Made by a program: the position numbers and the translations under genes. DNA of 64,000 nucleotides from Phoma sp. XZ068 (Eukaryota; Ascomycota; Dothideomycetes; Pleosporales; Didymellaceae). This document shows positions 32,722-43,553 of the stretch, piece by piece. Location of the stretch: contig RBKR01000001.1 in assembly GCA_004835665.1 (NCBI GenBank), positions 1,302,001 to 1,366,000 on the forward strand. The letters are read 5' to 3'. How positions within the stretch are numbered: the stretch's first letter is position 1; every line of letters begins with the position of its first letter. The notes beneath the pieces were generated by a model. That model saw only the letters and a list, made by a program, of their open reading frames with translations, was not told the origin of the DNA and did not search any database.

Positions 32722-34503
32722 CTACTTTGGATACGCGCCTTCGAACGTACCCTTGCGCGCCGTCCTACGCGTGGGCGGTGTCTTCGCAACGGCGCCCTTC
32801 TTCGCCTGCGGAGTCTTCGGCGTCCCAGGCGCATTCGAACGGCGCCGCCCACCACGTCCACGCTTCATCGGCTGCGGAGGAGCAGCCGATCCCGTGCCGT
32901 TCGAGATGGCGGCGGTGATGTCTTGCAGCGGAGAGCTGCGTGCGCGCTTTGGCGAGAGCGAAGCCTCTGGTGCGGGCGAGGGCGACTTGCGCTTCTTGGA
33001 GGGTGGTGAGGGCGGCAGCTGCTCTTGTTCGAGCTCAGGCGGGTAGGTGACGGTTGGTTGAATGCCTCCAACATCGGCCGCAGGCTCGGAAACCTCAACC
33101 TCTTGTGTAGGGTTGGCGGCTTCAGCGGGAGAAGTGGGCACCAGAGGAGAGGTGGTGGTAGCTGTGGCAGCTACAGGCGATGTCGAAGCCTCGCTTGAGG
33201 GCTTTTCCTCATCGCTGAAGGTCATCTCTGGAGTGGTGGTCCAGTTTGCAAAGTGAAGACGATTTGCGGCGGTCGTGGTAGTCTGGAGGGCTTCAGCGTT
33301 CGAAGGGGAGCCTGCAATTGGAGACAATTCCGTCCCAGCGCGCTTCGCGCCATAAAGCTTGCGGACTACAGTGGGGGGATTGGAGACGACGGGGCGTCGC
33401 CTATGCGACCGTGCTGTGTCGGTACGGCGGCGTTTTGCACAATGTTCATCTCCCTGAGTGGCTGATTCGTCCTCCTCCTCAGTTGAGCTGGAGTCAGAGT
33501 ACACCAAACCGTAGCTCCCCCCTTCAGGATTATGTGGAATGCTGGGATATTTCCGTTTCGCCTTACCTGGCTCCTTCGGCTGTTGAGCAACAGGAGTCAT
33601 TGAATCAACGTAGCGGTCATCAAAGCTACCTTCGTGTTCTGAATCATAACCGTCATCGTCCGTGGAAAGCGCTGGCGTGGATGTAAACGCCAGTCCAACA
33701 TATGGTCGATCCGACTCTGGTGAAGGTGCAGAAGATCGTCGATCAGCAGGAGAAGGTGTCAGAGGAAGCTGTGGAAGAGGAGAGCTGGATGGATACATGC
33801 CAGCCTGGCCATTGTACTGGACAAGTTCTGACCGAAGCTGACGCTGATCAGAGGTGAGCAGGTTCGGGTTGACATGGTCCTCGTCCTGGACAGGTGAGTC
33901 GCTGCGGACGATTTGTGGGGTTGAAGGGAATCCAGCATTGAACGTAGAAGAGCCACCAGACTGCTGAGTGTTCTCATAGTAAGTGATCTGATCGTCAGGG
34001 AAGGACCCTGGAACGAAGCGATGCGGAGAAGCAGAGTTTGCAGTAGTGAGATGCGGACCAATGTGCTCGTCGTCACGCTCATTCCCCCGAACGCGCTTGG
34101 GAGCATGCTCTTCAACTTCAGAACCCTCATACGAGTGCTTGAGCTGCCTGATGACCTCGCCTGCCTCAGCTTGGGAGAGGTGTTTGTCAACCAGACGCAT
34201 CACCTCAGGCTCCATCTGCTTCAGCAACTCCTGTGGGTGTCGCATCAGTGCCGCGTAGTCTGGACGATGCTGGAAGATGCGAATGATGTGGTAGACTGCA
34301 AGCTGGACCTTGGCGCGGTCACACTTGTTGCGAGCGAAGTAGGCATAGAGACCGCCGCTCAGTGCACCAGTAGTGAAGCCGGCGAAGAAGGCAGCATAGT
34401 GCGACAGGGAGGCGGGGAGAAGTGCTTCACCGAAGAGGAAGCGCGTGATAGCCTTTGCCATTTCAGACAGGGAGAGTGTTGGGCATGAAGTAGAGGCTGG
34501 CAT
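32722..34503 (-). CDS. Large disordered protein with N-terminal membrane span and C-terminal AT-hook
   Basis: A single exon of 593 aa starting at ATG 34503; MAKAITRFL at residue 15 is an alternative start. Residues about 37-57 (YAAFFAGFTTGALSGGLYAYF) are hydrophobic and glycine-rich, like a membrane span. A helical segment with VQLAVYHIIRIFQHRPDYAAL, HPQELLKQMEPEVMRLVDKHL and EVIRQLKHSYEG follows. From residue 130 on it is polar and low-complexity, with several KRxR basic clusters and an AT-hook-like KRGRGGRRR near residue 550. The combination suggests a chromatin tether at the inner nuclear membrane, but that is inference from composition alone. No family recognised. It could also be an ER protein with a basic tail. 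Confidence 0.7.
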   Translation of the reverse strand: MPASTSCPTLSLSEMAKAITRFLFGEALLPASLSHYAAFFAGFTTGALSGGLYAYFARNKCDRAKVQLAVYHIIRIFQHRPDYAALMRHPQELLKQMEPEVMRLVDKHLSQAEAGEVIRQLKHSYEGSEVEEHAPKRVRGNERDDEHIGPHLTTANSASPHRFVPGSFPDDQITYYENTQQSGGSSTFNAGFPSTPQIVRSDSPVQDEDHVNPNLLTSDQRQLRSELVQYNGQAGMYPSSSPLPQLPLTPSPADRRSSAPSPESDRPYVGLAFTSTPALSTDDDGYDSEHEGSFDDRYVDSMTPVAQQPKEPGKAKRKYPSIPHNPEGGSYGLVYSDSSSTEEEDESATQGDEHCAKRRRTDTARSHRRRPVVSNPPTVVRKLYGAKRAGTELSPIAGSPSNAEALQTTTTAANRLHFANWTTTPEMTFSDEEKPSSEASTSPVAATATTTSPLVPTSPAEAANPTQEVEVSEPAADVGGIQPTVTYPPELEQEQLPPSPPSKKRKSPSPAPEASLSPKRARSSPLQDITAAISNGTGSAAPPQPMKRGRGGRRRSNAPGTPKTPQAKKGAVAKTPPTRRTARKGTFEGAYPK

Positions 34504-35643
34504 CGTGGAAGAACGCGTAGGAGACGGTGTTGTCGAAGCTGCGGCAGTATTAGTGGTAGGTCTCGCTGGAGATTAAGAGAACATCGTAACTTTAGAGTGA
34601 TGGTCCGAAACCGTGACTGTTCAGTCGTGGTTTGCACAAATTCCGTGCGTGTTGTGGTTGAGTTCGCAGTTGTTGACCGACGTTGTAGTCAAGGCCGATG
34701 GCGACCGTGGGATATGGACAAGAGCTGACCGATGAAAGAGTGAAGTAGCTGAACTGCTTATCACTATCAGGCTGGTGATGCTGATACTTTAGTGCTTCCG
34801 CGTAGCAGTTGTCTGCCTATGCTGGGTTACAAGTGTTGGCAGCTATCGTTGCGTCAAGACAGGCAATTTTCGTCTCAGGTAGTATGTAAACAAACACTAA
34901 AGTCGATAAAGGGCAGCAAGGAAGGTTCTTGAATTTGCTAAGAAGAAGACAAAGTCAGTGTGATATTGCTTCGGCGTGGGAACTGTTGACGTTCGTTGAA
35001 CTGAAAACGTTGCGCAGGGTGGGTGGCTATTGTTGAGACGGAAGTTCCGGCAGTGGACGTGGTAAACAATAAGAAAACAAAATAGATGAGACGTGTGGAA
35101 GTGAAGGGAAGTCCAGTCTGTGACTACAGTGGGGCCTGTGGCGTTGGCGGGCCAGTTCTGCGCGGGAATCAGGGCAGTGAAGTGCTCCTTCACCTCAGTC
35201 GGCCTGTAACGGAACCGTGGAAATGCGCCGTGGAGGTATGGAGCGCGATGACATTTAAGGACGAGAGCTCTAGTGTCCGTTTGGGCATTCTGGAGAGTAC
35301 TTTGGCCATGGTGTCTAAGAAGCACGAGGATGCTGATGTTGTGACTGAGGTCGTTTGTCAATGGTCCTATCTCGGATATGACGCCGTTTAGCCAATTGCG
35401 GAGAGAGGGCGTGAGACATTACACAAGCTGAAAGCTAGTCTTGGTATTTCCGTCCAACATTCACATATCCAATATTATTCAAGTCGTTAGCCGGCGCATA
35501 AACTTAGCTGCACATACCACCTCTACAACACCATATCAGCCCGTACAATCCCAACTTCCAAAGCCTCACCATCCACCACTCCCTTCAATCACCACCCTCC
35601 TTTCTCCCTCCCTCCCTCATATCCAACACTTCCAAGAAACCTC
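34504..35643. other. Intergenic, long leader region
   Basis: About 1.14 kb. It should hold the promoter of the 593-aa protein and the 3-prime end of the next minus-strand gene. Frames on both strands are short and not protein-like. A C-rich tract lies at about 35575-35745. Confidence 0.45.
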
Positions 35644-35931
35644 TCACAGCCCCTTAACCCTCCCCTCCCCAAAACCCCCCAAACCCATCCCCTCCCGTCC
35701 CGTCCCCCTCCCATACCCACTCGCATACCCACTCCCACCACTCGCATAAGAGCTGTTCATCTCATAACTACGATCATTCCCCACCGCGCCCCCATAAATA
35801 AACGACGAATCAACGGTCCGCGACGGCCACGGCTTGCCCTTGTATTTCTGGGCGAAGAAGCGGGCGAGCAATATTCCGATGGTGAGCCAGAAGACGGCGA
35901 GGGCGAGGGCGAAGGGTATGAAGAGGCCCAT
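35644..35931 (-). CDS. Small single-span membrane protein, 95 aa
   Basis: A single exon with ATG at 35931 (MGLFIPFALALAVFWL). The first ~25 residues form one hydrophobic span, followed by RFFAQKYKGKPWPSRTVD and a Gly/Ser/Tyr-rich tail (SGGSGYASGYGRGTGRE). There is no cleavage site, so it is probably a tail-in-cytosol signal-anchor protein. Small proteins of this shape occur next to other genes in many filamentous fungi; none has a known function that I can name. The single clean frame, a pyrimidine-rich leader on the same strand (RC of 36030-36110) and an ATG in good context support it as a gene. Confidence 0.5.
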   Translation of the reverse strand: MGLFIPFALALAVFWLTIGILLARFFAQKYKGKPWPSRTVDSSFIYGGAVGNDRSYEMNSSYASGGSGYASGYGRGTGREGMGLGGFGEGRVKGL

Positions 35932-36365
35932 TTTATTCTTGGGTTCTGCTGGTCCTGACGGGATTTGGGGGTGGTGAGGTGTTTGGTGAGGGTGTGGTGG
36001 GTCTCGTTGGTAAAACTGGGTGGATTGGAGAGGTAGTGTGAGAGTGAGGAGAAGAAAAGGAATAAAGAAAAGGAATTGAAAGAGAAAGGGAAGGAAAGGG
36101 AATAAAAAGGACGAAGGGTGTAGTCAGAGCGGAGCAGCGGAGGTGATCGACTAGCGTCCGAGGCTTGTTTGTGGGGTAGCTCGTAGCTCGTTGGAGTGAA
36201 GCGGGAGTGCGGCTCCATGGGTGCCGATTGGCCTTGCATACTATTCAATCGACTCGACAAGCATCGAACATGCGGAATGGTACAAATGAAATGGTACGTT
36301 TGAATAAGATGCGAGTGCGTGAGAGGGTATATACGCACAAAAGATACAACAGCAATCAAGCACTA
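35932..36365. other. Intergenic, no gene seen
   Basis: About 430 bp between minus-strand genes. It includes a purine-rich tract (36040-36115) that is the pyrimidine-rich leader of the 95-aa gene. Confidence 0.45.
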
Positions 36366-37376
36366 TCACTCAGCCCCAGAATCTCTACTCTCCTCCTCAG
36401 CCCTCTTCGTCCTCTGCACCCGCGCCTCCGCCGCCTTCGCAAGAACCTCCCTCCGACTCAGACTCCCTGCGGTGACATTACCACCCGCACTACTCCCAGC
36501 ACTCCCCAGCACAAACTCACCCCCCGTCCACCCCCCATGATCACACATCCCCATCTCCTCCTCACTCGGCTCATAAAACTCCTCCGCACTCACACTCCTC
36601 CCCCCACTCCTCCAATCATCCCGCTCAACCTCGCGCTCAATCTTCTTACACAGCTCCCAGAAATTGCGATCGTGCGGGCCCCACACATTATGCGCCAGCT
36701 CGTGACACAGCGTCTTGCGAATAGTTTTGTAGTCGCGGTACCCATCGTACGCATCTGTTCGGAGCCGCAGCTCAATGACCTCGCCTTGATTGCGGTTTAG
36801 GCCCAGCGTTCGGGATTCGTGGGTTGTGTGCATTGCGGGGTCCATTTCTGTGAGCAGGGGGACGCTGAATTTGTGGGTGCGCATGGCGGATTTAATGCCT
36901 GCGTCGTTGCGGAGGCGTTCGAGGAAGGCGAGGCTGCGCTCTGGGCGGGGGAGGTAGGGGAGTGGGCGGAGGGTGTGGAATGTGTATTGGGCTTCTTCTT
37001 GGATGCGTTTGTGGTCGCGGTTGCGCGCGGGTGTGGCGGGTTTGATGGGGCCGGGGCGGCGGGGTGCGGACGCGGCGGAGATGGTGGCGTTGAGGGAGGA
37101 TACTTCGGCGGTTGTGCTGCCCATGAGGGTGATTTTCTTGGTGTTGAAGTCGCTCAGCGGGATTGATGGGTCCTTGAAGGGTGGCTTCTGCAGGCCGAGC
37201 TTGCCGCCGATGAGCAGCTTTTGGTTTGAATGTGGTATAGAGAGCTCTGTAGATATTCTGTCGGAGAGATCGGATATTGTGGCTTCTTGCGCAAAGGACA
37301 GCGTGACTGGCTTGCCGTGGTGTGTCAATGTGACTTGTATCTCAGCGGTCGCATCGTGTGGCGTTTCGGTGGCCAT
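36366..37376 (-). CDS. UBL-WLM metalloprotease (Wss1-related)
   Basis: A single exon of 336 aa with ATG at 37376. Residues about 10-85 resemble a ubiquitin-like fold (EIQVTLTHHGKPVTLSFA, then NQKLLIGGKLGLQ). Residues about 120-300 form a WLM domain with the zinc-protease signature HELAHNVWGPHD: His225, Glu226 and His229, with His235 as the third ligand. Family relatives include yeast Wss1, a protease that clears DNA-protein crosslinks and acts with SUMO and Cdc48. A UBL fused to WLM is the arrangement of the second fission-yeast family member, which lacks the SUMO-binding tail. Role in crosslink repair or proteasome-linked degradation is inferred from the family. The C-terminus is an Arg/Glu-rich helix. 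Confidence 0.88.
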   Translation of the reverse strand: MATETPHDATAEIQVTLTHHGKPVTLSFAQEATISDLSDRISTELSIPHSNQKLLIGGKLGLQKPPFKDPSIPLSDFNTKKITLMGSTTAEVSSLNATISAASAPRRPGPIKPATPARNRDHKRIQEEAQYTFHTLRPLPYLPRPERSLAFLERLRNDAGIKSAMRTHKFSVPLLTEMDPAMHTTHESRTLGLNRNQGEVIELRLRTDAYDGYRDYKTIRKTLCHELAHNVWGPHDRNFWELCKKIEREVERDDWRSGGRSVSAEEFYEPSEEEMGMCDHGGWTGGEFVLGSAGSSAGGNVTAGSLSRREVLAKAAEARVQRTKRAEEESRDSGAE

Positions 37377-37790
37377 AATGCTGGTATGGGTTCGTGTGTG
37401 AGTCGGGCGTAAGATTGCTGCGGGCTGTGGGTAAGTATGGATGTCAGTAGGTGATCAAGATATGAAGCTTCGCAGCACGCAGCTCTTGCTGACGATTAGT
37501 CGTGGCGCTCGGTCAGTCGTGATGTTCGCGAGGCTTCCATGTCAACGCCACGGAGATTTGTCAGCCTAACTCCGACGACACGACTCGACCTTCACGATCG
37601 AAGACAGTTTGGGAGATTCACAGAAGATTGGCATTGCATAGACTGCTATCACCATCCAGGTGTCGCTATACGCCATTTGCGCCTAGAAGCCCACTCTAAT
37701 ACACAGAGCCTACTTTTGCAACCTAACCCCGAGCGCCGTTGTGAATCACTCGCAGAACTCCAATAGTATGGTCACGGCCGTTAGCATGCG
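37377..37790. other. Intergenic, no gene seen
   Basis: About 410 bp between two minus-strand genes; the promoter of the WLM gene. No supported frame. Confidence 0.45.
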
Positions 37791-40550
37791 CTACACCACA
37801 CCCTCCATACCCATCGGCACCTGAAATCCGCTCAACCCCTCTCCCGCACTCGTCAACCTCGCGCAAAGCTGCAGGAACACCACCGTCTCCGTCGCCGCCA
37901 AGTAGTTCAGCGTGTCCAGCAAAATCTTAAGATGCCGTGTAAAGCTATCCTCGTACTTTGTGAGCATATCGAACATCTTGTCCAGGCGCTGTGGGTCGAA
38001 GACGACATGCCTGTGATTTGACTGTGACGTTGGCGGCTGTGAGGAGATGGCGTCGTTGACCGTCTGGACCAGGTCCGGGTCGGAAGTGACGAGGTAGCGG
38101 GAGAGGGAGTATGTGAAAGTGGCGAACATGTTGCAGGTGGACATGATTTTGTTGTTGATCTAGGCTATGTTAGTTGTGTAACTTGGCAAAACAAGACGGA
38201 GACATACCTTCAGGAGCTTGCTGTTGGTGAGCATGCATTCCTTCAAGCAAGTGGCGAGGAAGTCAACATGGTCCTGCATCAGCTCATCCACAGTCCTCTT
38301 TACACCCTCGCCAGTCATCTCTTCACTGGCTTTACCCTCCTCCTTCAACCGAGACATGAGGGACACCCAGTTCGGTTCGATGACCTCCGCCGTGCAGTAG
38401 TATGTGAGCTGTTGCACGAACACCATCATTCGTGCGCGCAGCGTCCAGGCCTTCCGTTTCCACTGCTCGATACGCGGGTTCTTTGATCGGTGCTTCCACA
38501 TGGAGTTCTTGCCCTGCTCGCCCCAGCACTTGCCGAGGTCTGTTTCAAGATGCTTCAAGCTGAGCAGGAAGCGGAAGAGGAGCTGGTAGCGTGTGAGTGT
38601 GACACGGCTGACGACCAGCGAGAGCGGGAAGGGCATGTTGTAGTCAAAGACCAGCGCTTGGTAGCCTGTAATGTCTTTGTCGTTTGTGATGTTGTCGGTA
38701 TTCGCAGGGGTGTAGTTCGATATGGACGTTGCCGCTTCCTGGTCAAGACCTTGGACATTGACAATCTTCATGAGCCAGTTTGTGAGGCCCACATCGTTAA
38801 TCTGAACCTTGATGTCTTCTTTGTAGGGATCCTCGACAGCTACGGAACCAGCTTGGCGGGTTGCCAGGTCGAGAAGTGATTGCAGCTTGCCGACGTTGAC
38901 ATGCTTTGCTGGCTTCTTGAGCTCCAGCTCGCCCATCTCGAGGAAGTAGGTGAAGAAGTCGGATCGGTCGAGGAAGAAGTAGTGTTTGAGCGAGCGCAGT
39001 CGCGCCGGTAGCTGATGTGTGGTGAGGAGCAGGTTGAGGAGGGATGAGTTTGCAGACGCATATGCAGAGTTGACGTTGTCGAGGAATCGCGGGTCGTCGA
39101 AGCTCGTGGGCGCGTCTTCAACGCGTTTGCTTACATCGACGCCACCACATTCGCGGACGACATTGAGGTATTTGCCCGCCAGAAGTACCTTGTCTTTGAC
39201 TGCTTCCAGCTGTGGCGGTACAAGCGCATCTCGTACGGTATACCGCTTTTCCCAGTACTCGTCTGTATAATCTTGATCTAACCGCTCTCGCTTGATACTG
39301 CGCTGCTCCTTGACCAGGAATTCGGAGTGTGGATCCTTGATCCCGCCGTGGTGCAGCCACTCGTTCAGCATAGCCATGTACGGTCTGCTGGCCTCTCGCA
39401 GAAGTGTTGTGAGGAGTGTTCGAGCAGCGGGGTCACCAGACATGGACGACAGCCGCTTGGTGATCAGACCGAGCACACTGCCGCCCTTGCACATCTTCTT
39501 CACGGTAGCTCCTCCTTCGCGCAACGACTCGAGGATGTTCTCAAAGTCGTTGGTGTCGTCGTCGGTCTCTTCGTCCTTTTCATCTTCCAGTATGCCGTTT
39601 GCTTTGAGCAGCTCGATGCCAGTGGTGTATAGCTGAAACAGCATGTGACTGGTCTGCTTCATGTGCAGGTTAAGAACATGCAGTGTGAAGGAGTCGTTCG
39701 TCAACGACTGGTGCTCGAGCTGCGCAATCAGGGTGAGATAGTCCTTCAGCAGTCGCCGTATTGCAGCGCATAATGCGTGGTTGACGGCGCCGTACTGGTC
39801 CCTGCTGAGCACCTCGACGCATGTCTCCACCGCAATGTAGTGTGTCGCTGTCCGCAGCATAGCCTTGGTGAGGTCCTTCAGACTGGGGTCCAGGCCTGGC
39901 AGCATCTTGAACTGCGGGCCCAACAGGCGCTCCTTTTCCTCGTGCGGGTTGTATGCATCGCTGAAGCGGATGTACTGTCCCTCGAAGCCCATGAAGACAA
40001 ATAGCAGGTCTTCTATCACGGCCTTCTCCTGCGCATCCAACGACAGCTGGGCGAGGGGCGTAGGCTGGAGGGTGGGCGGCGCGGTCGAGGCCAACGGAGG
40101 AATCGATATTCGCGTGGCCAGCGGGGCGGTCGTGTGCGGTGTCAGCGAGGCCTGGGGGTCCCACGGCGGCTGGGGCTGTTCTGAGGGCGGTCGCGACGTC
40201 GCGCTCCTCGAGGGCCGCTCCTCGCGCGGCTGTTTCTCTGTGCGGCTTCGAGCATTGGCGCGGCTCTCGGTCGAGGGCTTCAGCGGGCTTCGAGTGCGCC
40301 GTATCTCCGTCTCCCTCTCGCGCACCTCGCGCTTCTCCGTGCGCCGCTCCCTCAGCTCGGCCGCCGTGCTCATGGCGCCTGATCGCGTGCTCCGGTGCGA
40401 TGTCCTGGCAGGCTCGCGCCGCTCGTCCCCCTCGCCGGTCCCGGTCCCTGATGCGACGCGGGGTCGCGCGGTGGATGTGTAGTTCGCATTGGCGGAGCGG
40501 CGTTCGGCGTTCGACAGCGGCTTCATGTTTGAAGGTTGACGGGAGGACAT
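37791..40550 (-). CDS. SPC97: Gamma-tubulin complex component GCP2/Spc97
   Basis: Two exons, 40550-38208 and 38159-37791, with a 48-nt intron (GTATGT..AGCCTAG, phase 0), give 903 aa. Residues 1-~165 are basic and disordered (Arg/Ser/Thr-rich). The Spc97/Spc98 domain follows: EDLLFVFMGFEGQYIRF, GRIP1-region sequences with LRTATHYIAVETCVEVL, DEYWEKRYTVRDALVP and FLDNVNSAYASANSSLL, and GRIP2-region sequences with DYNMPFPLSLVVSR, RMMVFVQQLTYYC and MFATFTYSLSRYL. The LVPPQL and PFPLSLV stretches point to GCP2 over GCP3. It forms the microtubule-nucleating complex with gamma-tubulin and GCP3 at spindle pole bodies. The second exon completes the C-terminal helices. Confidence 0.92.
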
Positions 40551-40924
40551 GGCCGGGAAAGGCGCTCCATAGAGGTGGCCGGGAGTGTATGCGCGCTGCC
40601 GTTGTATTTGTTTGTTGTTGCAGCTGCGTTGGGTAAACCTTGGGCGACAACGCGTCGAGGGCTCACTAGTGGGGCCCTATGATGCAGGAACACCAATCCC
40701 AGCCTAGTGACGGTACAACCACAATAGACACTAAACAGTTGAAGGGCAATATGTGCATTACGAATTGACTCATTACTACAGAGAACGCTATAAACGCTAC
40801 GACTCTGCCAGGGATCGTGTCTCATAGCAAATCCAACTTCCATATACAAGAACATCATTGCAGCCATATACACATTCCATCATCGCGACATGCTTCATGC
40901 CGCCACCTGAGAGCTCATTAGCGT

Positions 40925-42675
40925 CTACGCTCCAACAACCGATTCGGTCCGTTGCACAGCATCTACCTTCTCTTCATACGTCTCGAATACTCGCGTGCCC
41001 TGGAGCATGCTGTTCTCAAACACATCGACCTCCGTGCTTGCAAACTTGCGCGCCGAAATCCTCTTCTCGAACAGCAGATCGAGCTCTGCGAAACTGCGGT
41101 CCTTGGGCTCCGGCATGCGGAAGTACGTGTACACGATGCTGAGGAAGCAGGAGCCTGCCCAGAAGAAGCCCGCGTAGTTGCCCCAATTCCACTCGCCGGG
41201 GTTCAGCATGTACGGTGTCAGCACTGACGTGATGATGGCAATGACGTTGTACAGGTTGCGGCCCAGGACGACTGTCTTGATCTGCAGACGACGCGAGGAG
41301 AGCTCGGCGACGAGCGAGTAGCACACGGTTCCGACGGTGAGCTGGTAGAACATGGCCCATACGATCATCATTGCGCCCGTGGCCATGGCACCCTGTTGGC
41401 GGTGCGCAGATGGTACGAGGCCGAGGAAGCCCATGACGAAGAGCATGGCGCAGAGACCGCAGAGACCGTAGAGGTAGAGGGATCGTCGTCCAATACCACA
41501 CTTCATCAGGTACCAAGCGCCGAACACACCGGCCATGTTGATTCCATACTGGCCCATTGCGAAGTCGTACGAAGTGGATGGGTCAAGACCGGCTTGCTGC
41601 AGGAAATACGACGAGTATCCAGAGAAGGCGTTACCACTCAAGTTCTGGATAGCCCAAGCCATACAGACAACCTCTGTGCGGCGGAGGTCCACTCCCTTGA
41701 AGCAGTCGAGATAGCTTGCGCCCTGGGTGATCTTCTCTTCGAGGGCAGTCGTGTGGACCATCATGCCAACAGTCTCCTCGGCATCGAAGTCGGTCTCGCG
41801 ATCCAAGCTGGTGAGTCTGAGTAGGGACTTCTTCGCATCTTCGAGACGACCCTTGCGGACAAGCCACCAAGGCGATTCAGGGGCAAGCCAGACACCGATC
41901 ATGAGCGGCACAGGCCACATCCACTGCAGAGCGTAAGGGATGCGGTAGGACCATTCGTCGTCGCGGTTGACCATGGAGCGGATCACACCCACACCAATGA
42001 CTTGACCGAGACCCCAGCAGAAGTTGACATAGGTAGTCACTGCAGGCGTTAGCTATGACATGAAGTGAAGAAAAGACTTGACTTACAGTATCCACGTAGC
42101 GCAACAGGGCACACCTCACTCGCGTAGGTGATAGTGAGCGTCTGGAACACACCCCAAGGGATACCGCACAGAATCTCCGCAACCAAAAGGTGCACCACCG
42201 TCTGCGCTGTGAAGAAGATAGTCGTAAAGCAGATAATCAAGAACAAGCACCCAATAACAGTGTACCGGTATCCAATCGCCTCACTGACATATCCATTAAG
42301 GAACAACCCAATGATCTCACCGACAACAACACCATTGCTCAACCCGGCCTGCCACGGCGCAGGAATCTCCCACGAGCCGTCGGGAAGCTGCTCGCCGTAC
42401 TTGCGCTTGAACTGCGGAAATCCGAAGAAGTTGTTGAGCAAGCACACGTCGTAGCCTTCCATGACAATGCACGTGCTGATCAGCACCGACCAGCCAATCG
42501 CCTTGGGGTACAGCTTGATGCCCTGCCAGAGCGTCATGTTGCGCTCCTTCTCTGTGGCAAGCCGGGCATCGTTGATGACCTTGTTCGCGGCATCCTTGTG
42601 GTGCTGCTCGTGGTCCTCATACAGCGGCTGTTGGTTGACTGCCGCAGTGGGCTGGATATCCTTCTCGTCCGCCAT
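40925..42675 (-). CDS. MAL-type alpha-glucoside:proton symporter (MFS)
   Basis: Two exons, 42675-42087 and 42039-40925, with a 47-nt intron (GTAAGT..CCTGCAG, phase 1), give 567 aa. Twelve membrane spans can be drawn. Sugar-porter signatures: GRR-type loop after span 2 (here SEAIGYRYT), the ALRGYLTTYVNFCW helix, PESPWWLVRKGRLEDA at about residue 250, and ELSSRRLQIKTVVLGRN. The WVLAPESPWW plus EETVGMMVHTTALE spacing is that of fungal maltose/alpha-glucoside permeases rather than hexose transporters. It sits in the plasma membrane and imports disaccharide with protons. It opens the nutrient-acquisition island upstream of an M6 protease and two LPMOs. Confidence 0.88.
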
Positions 42676-43553
42676 GGTGGACTAGGTGTGTCGGGAGAGA
42701 TCAGAAAGAGAGAGAGAGATGGGTAACCCCTCACAACAAAAGATCGTCGTCGGGTAGAATGACGCTGCCGATCGCAACCGGAACCAAAGCGTTGGGAGCG
42801 GGAGACTGTGGAGCCCTAAGACTATGCCGGCGTACAAAAGAAGACAGAAAATCTGGGGAAGCTGTGTCACTTGGGCATGGGGGAGAATTGACGTTGCGGC
42901 GCTCTTCAACTTAAACAATTTTCAGTGGAGAAACGGTTGCATTTGCGCGAGCCATTAGACCAGGGTCAAAGGGTCGCATGGAAGATGAGGAGCTAAATCT
43001 CCTGCGGTCTTAGAGCCCGCTGATTGGCTCAAAAGGTGGAGCGCTCGCTGAACGCGGTTAGCCGGCGACTGTCTGCCCAGTTAAATCGACCTCGGATAAG
43101 GGTCGGAAGACCTAGGCTGGCCTGGCGCCGCTAGGTGCATGTGACGCTTGGAAGTCGGCAGTGCGAAGAAATGTCTGCCATGAGGTCGGTTTCTGGGGTA
43201 AGCAACGTGATTGGGATTCGGCGTTTGATGATTCGCTCTATTATGATGCGAAACATGGTTAGGTGCATGCTTCTCCGCGTTTTAAATGCATGGCGCCCGC
43301 TAGAAATCTGGGGGAAGGAGGAGCCGCTGGCGGATGAGGGCGAGGAAGCCTCAATGCGGCTCTTGAGGCAGAAAACCCCGACGTTAGCGCGCGGGCCAAC
43401 GCCTCAACGCGGCAGCGAGGGCAATTCCCGCCGACAAAGCTTCGTACCTTGATATATAGGCGCTACCGAGCCTCAAAAATGCGTGAATTGAATGTATCTG
43501 AGGCGCTCAACATCGGGTACGAGAAAGAACTATTGTCCAGCTGACCACACTGT
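42676..43553. other. Intergenic, permease promoter
   Basis: About 880 bp upstream of the MAL-type permease. It contains a TATATAT-like run near 43450-43466 on the reverse strand, rather far (780 bp) from the start. No supported gene. Confidence 0.4.

Noticed and set aside
39670..40650. 326-codon minus-strand frame overlapping GCP2
   Set aside because: Different frame from the GCP2 coding sequence; Arg/Ala/His-rich product is a frame-shifted reading of its N-terminal part.
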